Of a DNA stretch of 35,444 nucleotides, positions 25,301-35,444 are shown piece after piece. The notes below the pieces were generated by a model. The model ran no database searches. It was not told the DNA's origin and worked only from the letters and a program-made list of their open reading frames with translations. Source of the stretch: Microbulbifer mangrovi (GTDB taxonomy: Bacteria; Pseudomonadota; Gammaproteobacteria; Pseudomonadales; Cellvibrionaceae); assembly GCF_002009015.1 (NCBI RefSeq), contig NZ_LZDE01000315.1:1-35444 (forward strand). The letters run 5' to 3'. How positions within the stretch are numbered: position 1 is the first letter of the stretch; the number at the start of each line of letters is the position of its first letter. A program made the position numbers and the translations under genes.

Positions 25301-25544
25301 GCTCTTTTTCAATGATCTTGGCAACCGTTTTCCACTCCACCGGTTCGATGTAAGTGGCATCCGCCATGGCCGGGTCGGTCATGATGGTGGCCGGGTTGGA
25401 GTTCACCAGGATGACCCGGTAACCCTCTTCGCGCAGGGCTTTACAGGCCTGGGCGCCGGAGTAGTCAAATTCACAGGCCTGACCGATGACGATGGGGCCA
25501 GCGCCGATGATCAGAATGCTTTGAATGTCTGTGCGTTTTGGCAT
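22314..25544 (-). CDS. carB: Carbamoyl phosphate synthase large subunit
   Basis: The 1076-residue synthetase subunit makes carbamoyl phosphate from bicarbonate, two ATP and ammonia delivered by CarA, feeding arginine and pyrimidine synthesis. Two homologous ATP-grasp halves are visible: [17 protein letters not shown] near residue 20 and [17 protein letters not shown] near 560. The metal-binding motifs ([35 protein letters not shown]) are kept. The C-terminal allosteric MGS-like domain starts near 935 ([13 protein letters not shown]). Length matches E. coli CarB (1073). The ATG at 25544 has gaag upstream; an earlier ATG at 25583 adds a non-family tail. carA ends 69 bases upstream. Confidence 0.97.
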   Translation of the reverse strand: MPKRTDIQSILIIGAGPIVIGQACEFDYSGAQACKALREEGYRVILVNSNPATIMTDPAMADATYIEPVEWKTVAKIIEKERPDAILPTMGGQTALNCALALDKNGVLEKYGCELIGADKNAIEKAEDRDLFDKAMKAIGLETPRAKIVHSMDEAKKVPEEFGFPVIIRPSFTMGGSGGGVAYNWPEFEEICKRGLDLSPTNELLIDESLLGWKEYEMEVVRDKNDNCIIVCAIENFDPMGVHTGDSITVAPAQTLTDKEYQLMRNASIAVLREIGVETGGSNVQFGMDPKTGRMVIIEMNPRVSRSSALASKATGFPIAKVAAKLAVGYTLDELQNDITGGATPASFEPSIDYVVTKIPRFTFEKFGEADARLTTQMKSVGEVMAIGRNFQESMQKALRGLEVGSFGFEPKLDPSEVGSVERLRRELSVAGAERIWYVGDAFRMGMSVDEVYELSGIDPWFLVQIKELMDIEEPLKSMPTSALDAKTMRFLKRKGFSDKRLADLLGVSQRTVREFRHKMGVFPSYKRVDTCAAEFATSTAYMYSTYDEECEAEPTDKKKIMVLGGGPNRIGQGIEFDYCCVHAALAMREDGYETIMVNCNPETVSTDYDTSDRLYFEPVTLEDVLEIVRKENPTGVIVQFGGQTPLNLARYLAAEGVPIIGTTPEQIDRAEDRERFQQMIMRLGLKQPQNAIVRSEYEAIQRAKEVGYPLVVRPSYVLGGRAMEIVYKEDELKTYMKEAVEVSDEAPVLLDHFLHSAIEVDIDAVSDGEDVVIGAIMQHIEQCGVHSGDSACSLPPYSLPADVQDKMREQVKAMARELGVVGLMNTQLAYQDGEIYVIEVNPRASRTVPFVSKCIGTSLAKIAARCQAGISLAEQGFTSEIVPDYYSVKESVFPFNKFPKVDPILGPEMKSTGEVMGVGESFAEAFDKGLIGAGDALPESGKVFISVRDVDKPGVVDVARELSGLGFELVATRGTAKVLQEADITVTTVNKMSEGRPHIVDMIKNDEIALVVNTTEGRQAIRDSADIRRSAENHQVCYTTTLAAARAMAMAMQIAEPHQVRSLQELHQRVVRLQG

Positions 25545-25613
25545 CTTTCTTCCGTATCTAGCCGGCCTCGGCCGGTGGATCAAATTCTGGTCTTGGGAGT
25601 CGGGAGCGCCGGG

Positions 25614-26750
<1,137 letters not shown>

Positions 26751-26887
26751 CAGGGATTCCGGCGTGGGAACAGCGTTGTTCAATTCAATCTCCAGTCGTC
26801 TAGAACAGCTTCCGGGCGGGGTGAGAGGGCGCGCTTTTACCGGCGCGACCAGTGCAGTTTCAGGTGTAACCTGTTACCGGATGCCTT

Positions 26888-26935
26888 TTATAAAAAAGCG
26901 AGATGAAACGGCTGCTTCATCTCGCTTTTTTATAA
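26888..26935 (-). terminator. Strong hairpin ahead of carA, terminator or attenuator
   Basis: Perfect 20-base arms (26888-26907 and 26916-26935) with an 8-base loop. Read on the minus strand the stem is followed by a T-rich stretch (ttttttataa). It could end the upstream yfiR transcript or act as a regulated attenuator in the carA leader, about 138 bases before the carA ATG. Confidence 0.85.
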
Positions 26936-27154
26936 GGTTATTCGCGGTCGGCTCACTGAGGCTTTCACCTGGGCTCTCACTGTATGGCCGGGCAGCCAGT
27001 TTGGGCTATGCGGGCGGGATATTCCGCCACGTCCGGCACTTTCAAAAGCCTGGGAGCCACGGGCCCTGCGACCGGATCTGGAGGAAAACAGAACCTTCCG
27101 TCAGATCTAAATGGTGCGGGCAACTAAGGTGGGACCTTCCCAAGCCGGGCGCAG

Positions 27155-27183
27155 ATTCTACGGGAAATCGGCACTGATCGCCA
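27155..27183 (-). promoter_or_regulatory. Candidate carA promoter
   Basis: On the minus strand, -10 tagaat (27155-27160) with a 17-base spacer to a weak -35 tggcga (27178-27183). A GC-rich ctgcgccc follows. Plausible from sequence only. Confidence 0.45.
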
Positions 27184-27327
27184 GTACAAATTTACGCCAT
27201 ATGGTGTATTAAGCACACTTCCCGTGCCGCACCCCAAACCGGACCATTAAGGCCCGGGAGGGAAGCACTCGTTACACGGGAACCCGCCACTGCCCCCAGG
27301 AAATGAGGGAGCGTTTATCACCAGCGG

Positions 27328-27972
27328 TCAATTCACCTGGCGACTCAGGCGAAACAGGCTGTTGCCCATTTTCAGTTCCGCCCGATCCAGTCTGGTTTTG
27401 TTCAGCTGCAGCGCCATATCGGCTCCACTGCCGGCAAACTCGACCATACCGCCGAGAATCGCAAACCGGTTGACGTCGCTCACGGTCAGCACCGGGAAAA
27501 ATTCCAGCGCCCCCACCGCCTTTGCCATACGCTCCGCATCCATGTCGCCCATCACCACAATCTGACAACTGCGCGCGCGCAGCATCTCGCCGTCATTGAC
27601 CTGCTCCAACGCCACCAGGCGTCCCTGTACCCGGTGCCGGTGCAGCCGCGCGGTCAGCGGCGCAACCAGCTCATCCTCACCCATCACACAGATACGGAAG
27701 GGGGCAGCAGAACCACTGAATACCTCGATCGGCCACTGCAGGTGGTGAGCGAAATGGACGATGTAGTCCACCATGACCTTGCGTCCCAGGTCGGTATCGG
27801 AAAGATGGCCCGACGCCTCGGCGCGCAGGGATGGTGACAGCGAGACACACAGAGCCAGCAACAGTCGAGCTGCGGTGCGAAGGGTGTTACAGGAAGTGCG
27901 ATACAGACGGCGCCGCCTGCCGTGAATCCGGGCTCTTGGGCAGGGAATAATTGTGAAAGCTGACTTCAACAT
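27328..27972 (-). CDS. YfiR family (DUF4154) periplasmic protein
   Basis: Exported protein of up to 214 residues. The long basic N-terminus (RRRRLYRTSCNTLR) leads into a hydrophobic core that ends LRA/EA near 51. The mature part follows the YfiR pattern: KVMVDYIVHFAHHLQWP, then FRICVMGEDEL (Cys95) and RARSCQIVVMGD (Cys136). In Pseudomonas, YfiR is the periplasmic inhibitor of the diguanylate cyclase YfiN and forms two disulfides. Only the first Cys pair is clear here. No YfiN or YfiB gene is in the window, so the partner is unknown. The ATG lacks a clear ribosome-binding site, and the long N-terminus suggests the true start may be internal. Confidence 0.75.
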   Translation of the reverse strand: MLKSAFTIIPCPRARIHGRRRRLYRTSCNTLRTAARLLLALCVSLSPSLRAEASGHLSDTDLGRKVMVDYIVHFAHHLQWPIEVFSGSAAPFRICVMGEDELVAPLTARLHRHRVQGRLVALEQVNDGEMLRARSCQIVVMGDMDAERMAKAVGALEFFPVLTVSDVNRFAILGGMVEFAGSGADMALQLNKTRLDRAELKMGNSLFRLSRQVN

Positions 27973-28084
27973 CTTAGGGGGTCACCGGCGCACTTGAGAG
28001 TGTCCCGCAGCCGGCGAATCGGCTGCAGGGCTATCCCAAGGTTAGTACCGGCCCCTGCCACCCACCATGGATGAGCGGCAGCGG

Positions 28085-28103
28085 CGCGCCAGAATCTGGC
28101 GCG
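28085..28103 (-). terminator. GC-rich hairpin downstream of rimBK fusion
   Basis: Stem cgcgccag/ctggcgcg with loop aat, just past the rimBK-type stop. No T-run follows, so it is a weak terminator or a processing element. A second GC-rich stem (gcagccg/cggctgc) lies near 28012-28031. Confidence 0.4.
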
Positions 28104-28120
28104 GGAACGGATCCCCCCAG

Positions 28121-29527
28121 TCAGTCAGTAATTGGTGACTCCACAGAGGTGATCGCCGGGCGCCATTTGAGCGCCTTTTCGATCGCCAGAATCATTGAGC
28201 CCGCTACATCCTTGCGGGTGGCACTCTCGATGCCCTCGAGTCCCGGCGAGGAATTTACTTCCAGCAGCAAGGGGCCTTTCTTGGAACGGATGATATCCAC
28301 ACCCGCGACCTTCAGGCCCAGCACCTTGGCCGCCTTGATCGCCAGTTTGCGCTCTTCCGGCAGCACCTTGACCACGGACGCAGTACCGCCCTGGTGGATA
28401 TTGGCCCGGAATTCACCCGGCGCCGCTTCACGCTGGATGGCGGCAAATACCTTGCCGTCCACCACAAACAGGCGCAGGTCCTTGCCCTGGGCCTCGCGAA
28501 TAAACTCCTGCACCAACAGGTTCACTTTCAACGATTTGAAGGCATTGATCACGGACTCTGCGGCCTTGCGGGTTTCCGCCAGCACCACCCCGCGGCCCTG
28601 TGTGCCTTCCAGCAGCTTCACGATCAGCGGCGCACCGCCCACCATTTCGATCAACTCATTGGTATCCATGGGCGAGTTGGCGAAACCGGAAATCGGGATA
28701 TTCAGCCCACCCTCCTGCAGCAGCTGCAGCGAGTAGAGTTTGTCACGGGATTGACTAATGGCCGAGGCACCATTCAACGCATACACCCCCATGCTCTCAA
28801 AGTGGCGGGTCAGGGCGCAGCCGTAGAACGTCATACTCGGTCGAATACGCGGGATGATGGCGTCCAGATTATTCAGGATCCTACCGTCGCGGTAATGAAC
28901 CTCTGGCTCGGCGGAATCCAGCTTCATATAGCACTGGCGAATATTCAGGAAGGTCATACGGTGACCGCGCTCGGCGCCGGCTTCCATGATTCGCTGGTTG
29001 CTATACAGGTCCGGGTTGGACGCCAGCACACCAATACGCAGGCCGGTACCGGCCATGTGGTGTTCGTCGTGGTAGTACTCCTCCAGCTGACTGGGCGGCA
29101 TTTCGCCGAGACAAAAGCTCTCGGAGGGATCCACCAGCATGCGCCCCATCATGGCCTCGCGGCCGAGCAGCATGCGATACCCCATGGAATCGCGGTTGGT
29201 CAGGGTGAGCTCGATATCCCACACGCTGCCGCCGATACTGATACTGGTTTTGATCACCAGGCGCTTTTCCGAATCACCGGATGAACTGCGCACGGTACGC
29301 TTGTCCAGCACCCGCGCTTCACAGCGCACTCGCGGACGCCGCAAGTTCTGCAGTGGGTGCGCCTCAAAACTCACCCAGGGCTCACCGCCGCGATTGAATT
29401 GCTGGATGTTATACGCATGCAGACAGGAGGTCTTGGCTCCGGAATCGACCCGCGCCTTGATGGCGGGAATACCCAGCCCCGGGAATGCACACCACTCTTC
29501 ACTGCCAACGATGATTTTCTTGTCCAA
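28121..29527 (-). CDS. RimB-RimK fusion: retropepsin-like protease and glutamate ligase
   Basis: A 468-residue two-domain protein. Residues 1-150 match the RimB/ATP-dependent zinc protease family with a retropepsin-like fold: [12 protein letters not shown] at 27-38 and the second half ending [11 protein letters not shown] (116-126). Residues 163-455 are a RimK-type ATP-grasp ligase. The [18 protein letters not shown] stretch (301-318) and the metal motif [12 protein letters not shown] (421-432) are visible. RimK adds glutamates to ribosomal protein S6 in E. coli. In pseudomonads RimB and RimK are separate and tie ribosome modification to cyclic-di-GMP. The start is TTG with aggag seven bases upstream; no nearby ATG fits. 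Function as in pseudomonads is inferred. Confidence 0.85.
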   Translation of the reverse strand: MDKKIIVGSEEWCAFPGLGIPAIKARVDSGAKTSCLHAYNIQQFNRGGEPWVSFEAHPLQNLRRPRVRCEARVLDKRTVRSSSGDSEKRLVIKTSISIGGSVWDIELTLTNRDSMGYRMLLGREAMMGRMLVDPSESFCLGEMPPSQLEEYYHDEHHMAGTGLRIGVLASNPDLYSNQRIMEAGAERGHRMTFLNIRQCYMKLDSAEPEVHYRDGRILNNLDAIIPRIRPSMTFYGCALTRHFESMGVYALNGASAISQSRDKLYSLQLLQEGGLNIPISGFANSPMDTNELIEMVGGAPLIVKLLEGTQGRGVVLAETRKAAESVINAFKSLKVNLLVQEFIREAQGKDLRLFVVDGKVFAAIQREAAPGEFRANIHQGGTASVVKVLPEERKLAIKAAKVLGLKVAGVDIIRSKKGPLLLEVNSSPGLEGIESATRKDVAGSMILAIEKALKWRPAITSVESPITD

Positions 29528-29584
29528 GCAAATGCTCCTGAAAGATTGGCCCGGTTATTTGCCGGGATTAATTGCCTGTTACGT

Positions 29585-30470
<886 letters not shown>

Positions 30471-30589
30471 TACCTGAAGCCGGCCGGTTCACGCCCAACA
30501 ACATAACAGACCACTGACCGCTGAGTACGCCTTGCGGCGCCGCATTCCTCTACTAGGCTTTAATTATTCCGTAGATTGGAGCGCCAACC

Positions 30590-31036
30590 ATGTCCCCTGA
30601 GTCTCGCCACCCCTTCTGGTCCTCGTTTTGCGCTGCGCTGTTCGCCCTTCTACTGTTTACCGTGATATCCACCGGCAAGGCCGTGGAGTCCACCACCGGT
30701 CTGGGGGATGATTTCTGGGAAAAGTACGATGACATTGCAGACTGGGTTTCCCTGCGCCTGAAACTGACGCCAGAGCAGGAAGACAAGGCGTTACCGCTGA
30801 TGGAGAAAAACTTCGAGCTACAGCTGAATATTCTCAAGGATTATGGTTTCGCCCAGGGCAAGATGCCGAAACTGACACGGGAACAGAAGGAAGAACTGGA
30901 CGCGAAGATCATTGCCGTACGCGCCGCCACCAGGGTGGAGATGGTTAAAATTCTGAATGCCGAGCAACTGGAAGAGCTGAAAAAGATCCAGCAGGAATAC
31001 CATGACGAGTTCCGACGCAGGCTTAACAAGAACTGA
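30590..31036 (+). CDS. Small periplasmic LTxxQ-type protein
   Basis: Predicted exported protein of 148 residues. A hydrophobic signal segment (FCAALFALLLFTVIS) is followed by a helical, charged region with two LTxxQ-like motifs (LTPEQEDKALPLM and LTREQKEELDAKI), as in the Spy/CpxP family of periplasmic chaperones and stress sensors. Spacing and length are roughly right, but overall similarity to Spy is low. The start has ttggag upstream. It lies alone between divergent dapB and convergent manB. No binding partner can be proposed. Confidence 0.72.
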   Translation: MSPESRHPFWSSFCAALFALLLFTVISTGKAVESTTGLGDDFWEKYDDIADWVSLRLKLTPEQEDKALPLMEKNFELQLNILKDYGFAQGKMPKLTREQKEELDAKIIAVRAATRVEMVKILNAEQLEELKKIQQEYHDEFRRRLNKN

Positions 31037-31082
31037 CGCAAGGCAAAGAGTGAGGAAAACTTAGGGAAGGATGGATGGTAAA

Positions 31083-31106
31083 CCGGGAGCGCTACCGCGC
31101 CCCCGG
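31083..31106. terminator. Possible hairpin terminator between convergent genes
   Basis: Ten-base arms with one mismatch (31083-31092, 31097-31106), loop tacc, but only weak T-rich DNA on either side. Convergent position is supportive. Confidence 0.4.
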
Positions 31107-31117
31107 AGCAGGCAAAT

Positions 31118-32467
31118 TTAACCGCGAATCAGCTCGAGCAGCTCTTCGGTCTTGGCCTTCATCAATGCTTCGTCCCCACGGGATTCCACATTCAGGCGCA
31201 CCACCGGCTCGGTATTGGACATACGCAGGTTGAAACGCCACTCATCAAAAGCCACGCTCAATCCATCCACATGTTCGACGCTGACCGCGTCTGCCGCATA
31301 CTTTTCTTCCGCCGCTTTCAGCAGCGCTTTGGGATCTTCCACCTTGGAGTTGATCTCGCCACTGCACGGGAAGGCCGCCATACGCTCACCCACCAGCTGG
31401 GACAGAGACTTGCCACTGCGGCTAACCAGCTCTGCAACCAGCAGCCACGGAATCATGCCGCTGTCGCAGTATGCAAAATCACGAAAATAGTGATGCGCAC
31501 TCATCTCGCCGCCGTAAATCGCATCTTCCTTGCGCATACGCTCCTTGATAAACGCATGACCGGTTTTACTCTGCACCGGCACACCACCGGCATTTTTCAC
31601 GATATCTTCTGTATTCCAGGTCAGGCGCGGGTCGTGTACCACTTTGGCTCCGGCGTGCTTAACCAGGAAGGCCTCGGCGAGCAGGCCCACCACGTAGTAA
31701 CCCTCGATAAATTCACCGCTCTCATCAAAGAAAAAGCAGCGGTCAAAATCCCCATCCCAGGCGATACCGAAGTCCGCGCCGCTCTCGCGCACTGCTGCGG
31801 CAGTGGACTCGCGGTTTTCCGGCAAAATCGGGTTGGGAATACCATTGGGGAAATTGCCATCCGGCTCGTGGTGTACACGTACAAATTCAAACGGCAGGCT
31901 CGGGGCCAGGGCATCCACCACCGCACCGGCACCACCGTTACCGGCATTGACCACCAGCTTCAGCGGCTTCAGCTCCGCGGTGTCCACATAGCCCAGCAGG
32001 TGTTTTACGAAATCGTCACGATGGGCAAAGGTGTGCAGGTCACCGCGCTTTTCCACTGCGGAAAATTTGTTTTCTTCTGCCATGCGTTTGATATCCAGCA
32101 GACCGGTATCACCGCTGATCGGGCGCGAACCGGAACGCACAAACTTCATGCCGTTGTAGTCCATCGGGTTGTGGCTCGCGGTTACGCAGATACCGCCATC
32201 AAAGTCCCCGTGAAAAGTGGAGAAGTAAATTTCCTCGGTGCCGCACTCACCAATATGGTAAACGTCAGCACCCGCGTCGCGCAGGCCATTGGCCAGGGCA
32301 TCGGTCAGTTCGCCACTGGTCAGGCGGATATCGTGCCCCACGACAACGCGGCGGGCATCGAGAAACTGGGCAAAGGCACGGCCCACTCGGTAGGCGACGT
32401 CGGTGTTCAGTTCATCGGGCACTCGGCCGCGCAAATCGTAGGCTTTAAAACAGGTTAATTCAGACAT
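31118..32467 (-). CDS. manB: Phosphomannomutase/phosphoglucomutase
   Basis: Alpha-phosphohexomutase of 449 residues that interconverts mannose 6-phosphate and mannose 1-phosphate, supplying GDP-mannose for surface polysaccharides. The phosphoserine loop TASHNP is at 96-101 (Ser98), metal loop DGDFDR at 238-243, sugar loop GEMSAHH at 320-326 and the phosphate-binding end [16 protein letters not shown]. The sequence closely follows E. coli ManB/CpsG and less the AlgC type. The ATG touches the galU stop with no gap, so the two are co-transcribed. A dual glucose/mannose specificity is possible. Confidence 0.93.
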   Translation of the reverse strand: MSELTCFKAYDLRGRVPDELNTDVAYRVGRAFAQFLDARRVVVGHDIRLTSGELTDALANGLRDAGADVYHIGECGTEEIYFSTFHGDFDGGICVTASHNPMDYNGMKFVRSGSRPISGDTGLLDIKRMAEENKFSAVEKRGDLHTFAHRDDFVKHLLGYVDTAELKPLKLVVNAGNGGAGAVVDALAPSLPFEFVRVHHEPDGNFPNGIPNPILPENRESTAAAVRESGADFGIAWDGDFDRCFFFDESGEFIEGYYVVGLLAEAFLVKHAGAKVVHDPRLTWNTEDIVKNAGGVPVQSKTGHAFIKERMRKEDAIYGGEMSAHHYFRDFAYCDSGMIPWLLVAELVSRSGKSLSQLVGERMAAFPCSGEINSKVEDPKALLKAAEEKYAADAVSVEHVDGLSVAFDEWRFNLRMSNTEPVVRLNVESRGDEALMKAKTEELLELIRG

Positions 32468-33304
32468 TCAGCCCTTCTCCCCAGGTAAATAGACATTCTT
32501 ATAAACGTAATTCGTCGCTTCGATAAAACCGTCGACCGATCCACAGTCGAAACGGCGCCCCCTGAAGCGATAGGCCAGCACACAACCGCGCTTGGCCTGG
32601 GTCAGTAACGCATCGGTGATCTGCACCTCACCGTTTTTGCCCGGCGGCGTTTCGCGGATCAGATCGAAGATATCCGGTGTAAGCACATAGCGACCGATAA
32701 TTGCCATGTTGCTCGGCGCATCCTCCGCCTTGGGCTTCTCCACCATATCGGTCACCTGATACAGGCCCGACTTGATTTCATTGCCGGCGATGACACCGAA
32801 CTTGTGGATCTGATCCTCCGGCACCTCTTCTACCGCAACAATGCTGCAGCGAAACTGTTTATAGAGTTGCACCATCTGCCCCAGCACACCGAGTTCGTCA
32901 TTCAGACACAGGTCGTCGGCCAGTACCACCGCAAAGGCCTCGTCCCCGATAAGACGCTGGCCCTGCAGGATCGCATCCCCCAATCCGCGCATTTCCCCCT
33001 GGCGGGTATAGGAGAAGCTGGCAGTGTCGATAACCTTGCGCACGCTGTCCAGCGCACGCTCCTTGCCGGTTCCGGCAATCTGGTGCTCGAGCTCGAAGTT
33101 GGTGTCAAAGTGATCTTCGATGGCGCGCTTACCGCGCCCGGTGACAAAACCGATCTCGGTAAGGCCCGCTTCAATGGCCTCCTCCACCCCGTACTGCACC
33201 AGTGGCTTGTTCACCAGCGGCAACATTTCCTTGGGCATCGCCTTGGTGGCGGGCAGGAACCGGGTTCCATACCCAGCGACCGGGAACAGGCACTTTTTCA
33301 GCAT
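32468..33304 (-). CDS. galU: UTP-glucose-1-phosphate uridylyltransferase
   Basis: GalU (278 residues) makes UDP-glucose for LPS core, exopolysaccharide and trehalose. The nucleotide-binding GYGTRFLPATKAMPKEMLP is at 11-29, and FGVIAGNEIKSG, VEKPKAEDAPSN and the C-terminal GEVQITDAL and FDCGSVDGF motifs match the family. The ATG at 33304 has agaggga upstream and gives the normal N-terminus MLKKCLFPVAG; ATG at 33379 would add 25 non-family residues. It is the first gene of a galU-manB operon. Confidence 0.96.
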   Translation of the reverse strand: MLKKCLFPVAGYGTRFLPATKAMPKEMLPLVNKPLVQYGVEEAIEAGLTEIGFVTGRGKRAIEDHFDTNFELEHQIAGTGKERALDSVRKVIDTASFSYTRQGEMRGLGDAILQGQRLIGDEAFAVVLADDLCLNDELGVLGQMVQLYKQFRCSIVAVEEVPEDQIHKFGVIAGNEIKSGLYQVTDMVEKPKAEDAPSNMAIIGRYVLTPDIFDLIRETPPGKNGEVQITDALLTQAKRGCVLAYRFRGRRFDCGSVDGFIEATNYVYKNVYLPGEKG

Positions 33305-33496
33305 GACATCCCTCTCTGGACTTCGCGATCGGCGCCATCCCGCGCCGATTTTCGGCAACTTATCACAAAAGTATGGCAAGAATCAGTCCAAGCGCGCGAT
33401 CACTTGTTACCGCGCGCCAACCCAGTAGTGGCGCGCCCCGCAAACGGTCAAGGGCTAATTGGGACAGTTCTGGTCACAAAAAGGGTTATGACTGAC

Positions 33497-33524
33497 TGGA
33501 CAAGCTATCCTTAGCCCTTAGAAT
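33497..33524 (+). promoter_or_regulatory. Candidate fabA promoter
   Basis: A -35 tggaca (33497-33502), 16-base spacer, -10 tagaat (33519-33524), followed by GC-rich gccggc. It lies 39 bases before the fabA ATG. Confidence 0.6.
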
Positions 33525-33562
33525 GCCGGCTCGTGTAAAGATTGCCCAGAATCGGGGACCCA

Positions 33563-34087
33563 ATGAGTAATTTTGTTCAAAAAAGCAGCTACACCCGCGA
33601 AGAACTCCTGGCCTGCGGCCGTGGTGAAATGTTTGGCCCGGGCAATGCGCAGCTGCCTGCTCCCAACATGCTGATGCTGGACCGCATCACCCACATCTCC
33701 AAAGACGGCGGCGAGTTCGGCAAAGGGGAGCTGATCGCCGAGCTGGATATCACGCCCGACCTGTGGTTCTTTGACTGCCACTTCCCCGGCGATCCGGTCA
33801 TGCCCGGCTGTCTCGGCCTCGACGCCATGTGGCAGCTGCTGGGCTATTTCCTGGCCTGGAAAGGCAACCCCGGTCGCGGACGCGCCCTCGGTTGTGGCGA
33901 GGTCAAGTTCACTGGCCAGATCCTACCGACCAACAAGAAGGTCACTTACCATATCGAGATGAGCCGCTTGGTAGAGCGCAAACTGGTTATGGGTATCGGC
34001 AACGGATCCGTTTCCGTGGACGGCCGCGAAATCTATACCGCCAAAGACCTGCGTGTAGGCCTGTTCACCCGCACCGACAACTTTTGA
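33563..34087 (+). CDS. fabA: 3-hydroxydecanoyl-ACP dehydratase/isomerase
   Basis: FabA (174 residues) dehydrates 3-hydroxydecanoyl-ACP and isomerises trans-2- to cis-3-decenoyl-ACP, the branch point to unsaturated fatty acids. Catalytic His73 is in [14 protein letters not shown] and Asp87 in LGLDAMWQ. Length and motifs agree with E. coli FabA. The ATG at 33563 has gggga upstream; a TTG at 33542 would add seven non-family residues. fabB follows on the same strand, so they form a unit. Confidence 0.97.
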   Translation: MSNFVQKSSYTREELLACGRGEMFGPGNAQLPAPNMLMLDRITHISKDGGEFGKGELIAELDITPDLWFFDCHFPGDPVMPGCLGLDAMWQLLGYFLAWKGNPGRGRALGCGEVKFTGQILPTNKKVTYHIEMSRLVERKLVMGIGNGSVSVDGREIYTAKDLRVGLFTRTDNF

Positions 34088-34091
34088 TCTT

Positions 34092-34122
34092 TCTGTCTGT
34101 CATAAATACTCTGGCAGACAGA
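34092..34122 (+). other. Hairpin in the fabA-fabB gap
   Basis: Eight-base arms tctgtctg/cagacaga with a 15-base AT-rich loop and no T-run. It may influence fabA-fabB read-through or mRNA stability; role unknown. Confidence 0.4.
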
Positions 34123-34182
34123 TAGAAACACTGTCATATAAAAAAATAACAATTCACTCTACAAGTTTTACTGGAGATCACT

Positions 34183-35406
34183 ATGCGCCGTGTAGCCATT
34201 ACCGGAATGGGCATAACTTCCTGCATCGGCAATAACACACAGGAAGTGCTGGCCTCCCTGAAAGAGGGCCGCAGCGGCATTCGCTACATGGAGGAGTACG
34301 CCGAACTGGGTCTGCGCAGCCAGATCGCCGGCGTGGTCGATATCGACATCAAGGAGCATATCGACCGCAAGCACCTGCGTTTTATGGGCGACTCCGCCGC
34401 CTACGCCTACATTTCCATGGCTGAGGCCATCGCAATGTCCGGCCTGGAAGAATCGGATATTTCCAACCCGCGCACCGGTCTGGTGATGGGCTCCGGTGGC
34501 ACCTCCACCGCGGCCATCATCGAATCCGCGAACATCCTGAAAACCAAGGGTGTGCGCCGCGTGGGCGCCTTCCGCGTGCCTCAGGTCATGGGTAGTACCG
34601 TGTCTGCATGTCTGGCCACCCCATTCAAGATCAAGGGGGTGAACTACTCCATCTCCTCCGCGTGTGCCACCTCCGCACACTGTATCGGCAACGGTGCAGA
34701 GCTGATCCAGATGGGCAAGCAGGACGTGGTATTTGCCGGCGGCGGTGAAGAACTGGCGTGGAGCCTGACCCACCTGTTTGATGCCATGGGCGCACTGTCC
34801 TCCAAGTACAACGACACCCCGACCAAGGCTTCCCGCCCCTACGATGCCAACCGCGACGGCTTCGTCATCGCCGGTGGCGGCGGCTGCGTGGTTCTGGAAG
34901 AAATGGAGCACGCCAAGGCCCGCGGTGCGAATATCCTCGCAGAGCTGGTGGGCTACGGTGCCACTTCCGATGGCTACGACATGGTCGCACCCAGCGGTGA
35001 AGGCGCAGCGCGCTGCATGCAGCAGGCACTGGCCGGAATGGACGGCAAAGGCCTCGACGGCGGCGTCGACTACATCAACACTCACGGCACCTCCACCCCG
35101 GTGGGCGATGTCGCAGAGCTGCGTGCGATGAAAGAAGTGTTCGGAGACAAGGTGCCGGCATTTGCCTCTACCAAGTCCCTCACCGGTCACTCCCTGGGTG
35201 CTGCGGGCGTACAGGAAGCCATCTACACCCTGCTGATGATGCAGAACGACTTTATCGCCGCTTCCGCCAATGTGGAGACTGTGGACGAAGCTGCACAGGG
35301 TCTCGACCTGGTGACCGAGCTACGCAACACCGAGGTACGCCGTGCGCTGTCCAACAGCTTCGGCTTCGGCGGTACCAATGCCAGCCTGGTGTTCGACAAG
35401 GTCTGA
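34183..35406 (+). CDS. fabB: 3-oxoacyl-ACP synthase I
   Basis: FabB (407 residues; 406 in E. coli) elongates cis-3-decenoyl-ACP in unsaturated fatty acid synthesis. The Cys-His-His triad is Cys161 ([10 protein letters not shown]), His301 ([11 protein letters not shown]) and His336 ([12 protein letters not shown]), with Lys331. Glycine-rich ends ([14 protein letters not shown]) complete the fold. ATG is preceded by tggaga. The gene ends 38 bases before the window edge, where an A-run followed by GC-rich DNA looks like the left arm of a terminator cut by the window end. Confidence 0.97.
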   Translation: MRRVAITGMGITSCIGNNTQEVLASLKEGRSGIRYMEEYAELGLRSQIAGVVDIDIKEHIDRKHLRFMGDSAAYAYISMAEAIAMSGLEESDISNPRTGLVMGSGGTSTAAIIESANILKTKGVRRVGAFRVPQVMGSTVSACLATPFKIKGVNYSISSACATSAHCIGNGAELIQMGKQDVVFAGGGEELAWSLTHLFDAMGALSSKYNDTPTKASRPYDANRDGFVIAGGGGCVVLEEMEHAKARGANILAELVGYGATSDGYDMVAPSGEGAARCMQQALAGMDGKGLDGGVDYINTHGTSTPVGDVAELRAMKEVFGDKVPAFASTKSLTGHSLGAAGVQEAIYTLLMMQNDFIAASANVETVDEAAQGLDLVTELRNTEVRRALSNSFGFGGTNASLVFDKV

Positions 35407-35444
35407 TTCCTGCCGCACATAAAAAAGGGCGAGCCGCACTGCGA

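Larger units (their letters stand above)
26784..27327 (-). other. Long intergenic region and probable carA leader
   Basis: No gene is visible over about 540 bases between the YfiR-family stop and carA. It holds a promoter candidate (about 27155-27183) and the strong hairpin. No convincing promoter lies between the hairpin and carA, which is GC-rich, so transcription of carA probably starts upstream of the hairpin, leaving a leader of about 210 bases before it. One tiny reading frame lies within the hairpin and is judged fortuitous. Confidence 0.6.

Noticed and set aside
26888-26935. Ten-codon reading frame inside the hairpin ahead of carA as a leader peptide
   Set aside because: It lies wholly within the stem-loop, lacks a ribosome-binding site and has no run of arginine or other regulatory codons.

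Overview
The window is a GC-rich chromosomal segment from a Gram-negative gammaproteobacterium. Lipoprotein signals, RND and ABC export systems, fabA-fabB, the dapB/carA/carB/greA neighbourhood and a csgDEFG set all point this way. The gene content resembles marine Cellvibrionales such as Microbulbifer, but that placement is inferred from gene order and protein character, not from a search.

Left part (1-14.7 kb): envelope and export. A dienelactone-hydrolase-type enzyme precedes a YadG/YadH-type ABC exporter. A TetR repressor is divergent from a periplasmic-adaptor/RND-pump operon, with a perfect operator-like palindrome between them. On the minus strand an unknown membrane protein, an atypical glycerophosphodiester phosphodiesterase and a secreted metallo-beta-lactamase-fold protein form one operon. 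A lipoprotein adaptor, an ABC ATPase and one ABC-2 permease form another.

Centre (14.7-21.7 kb): a curli (functional amyloid) locus, the most interesting part. It encodes a CsgD-like LuxR regulator, CsgE, CsgF, CsgG, a CsgB-like nucleator with a strict 11-residue repeat, a third irregular curlin-repeat protein, and two large curlins of 291 and 290 residues. Each large curlin has about 23 half-repeats, and both switch from a 23-residue to a 22-residue period midway. The CsgG constriction is altered relative to E. coli (Tyr51 and Asn55 positions are Ala and Ser; Phe56 is kept), and the CsgF peptide that docks there is altered too. The large curlins lack an N22-like export linker.

Right part (21.7-35.4 kb): housekeeping. 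On the minus strand are greA, carB, carA, a YfiR-family periplasmic protein, a RimB-RimK fusion and dapB. The usual dapB-carA adjacency is interrupted, and carA has a long leader ending in a strong terminator-like hairpin. Next come a small periplasmic LTxxQ-type protein, galU-manB (UDP-glucose and mannose phosphate supply for surface polysaccharide), and fabA-fabB (unsaturated fatty acid synthesis) at the right edge.

Surface biology links several parts: curli export, sugar nucleotide supply and a YfiR-type regulator of cyclic-di-GMP signalling would all bear on biofilm formation. That link is inferred from family knowledge.
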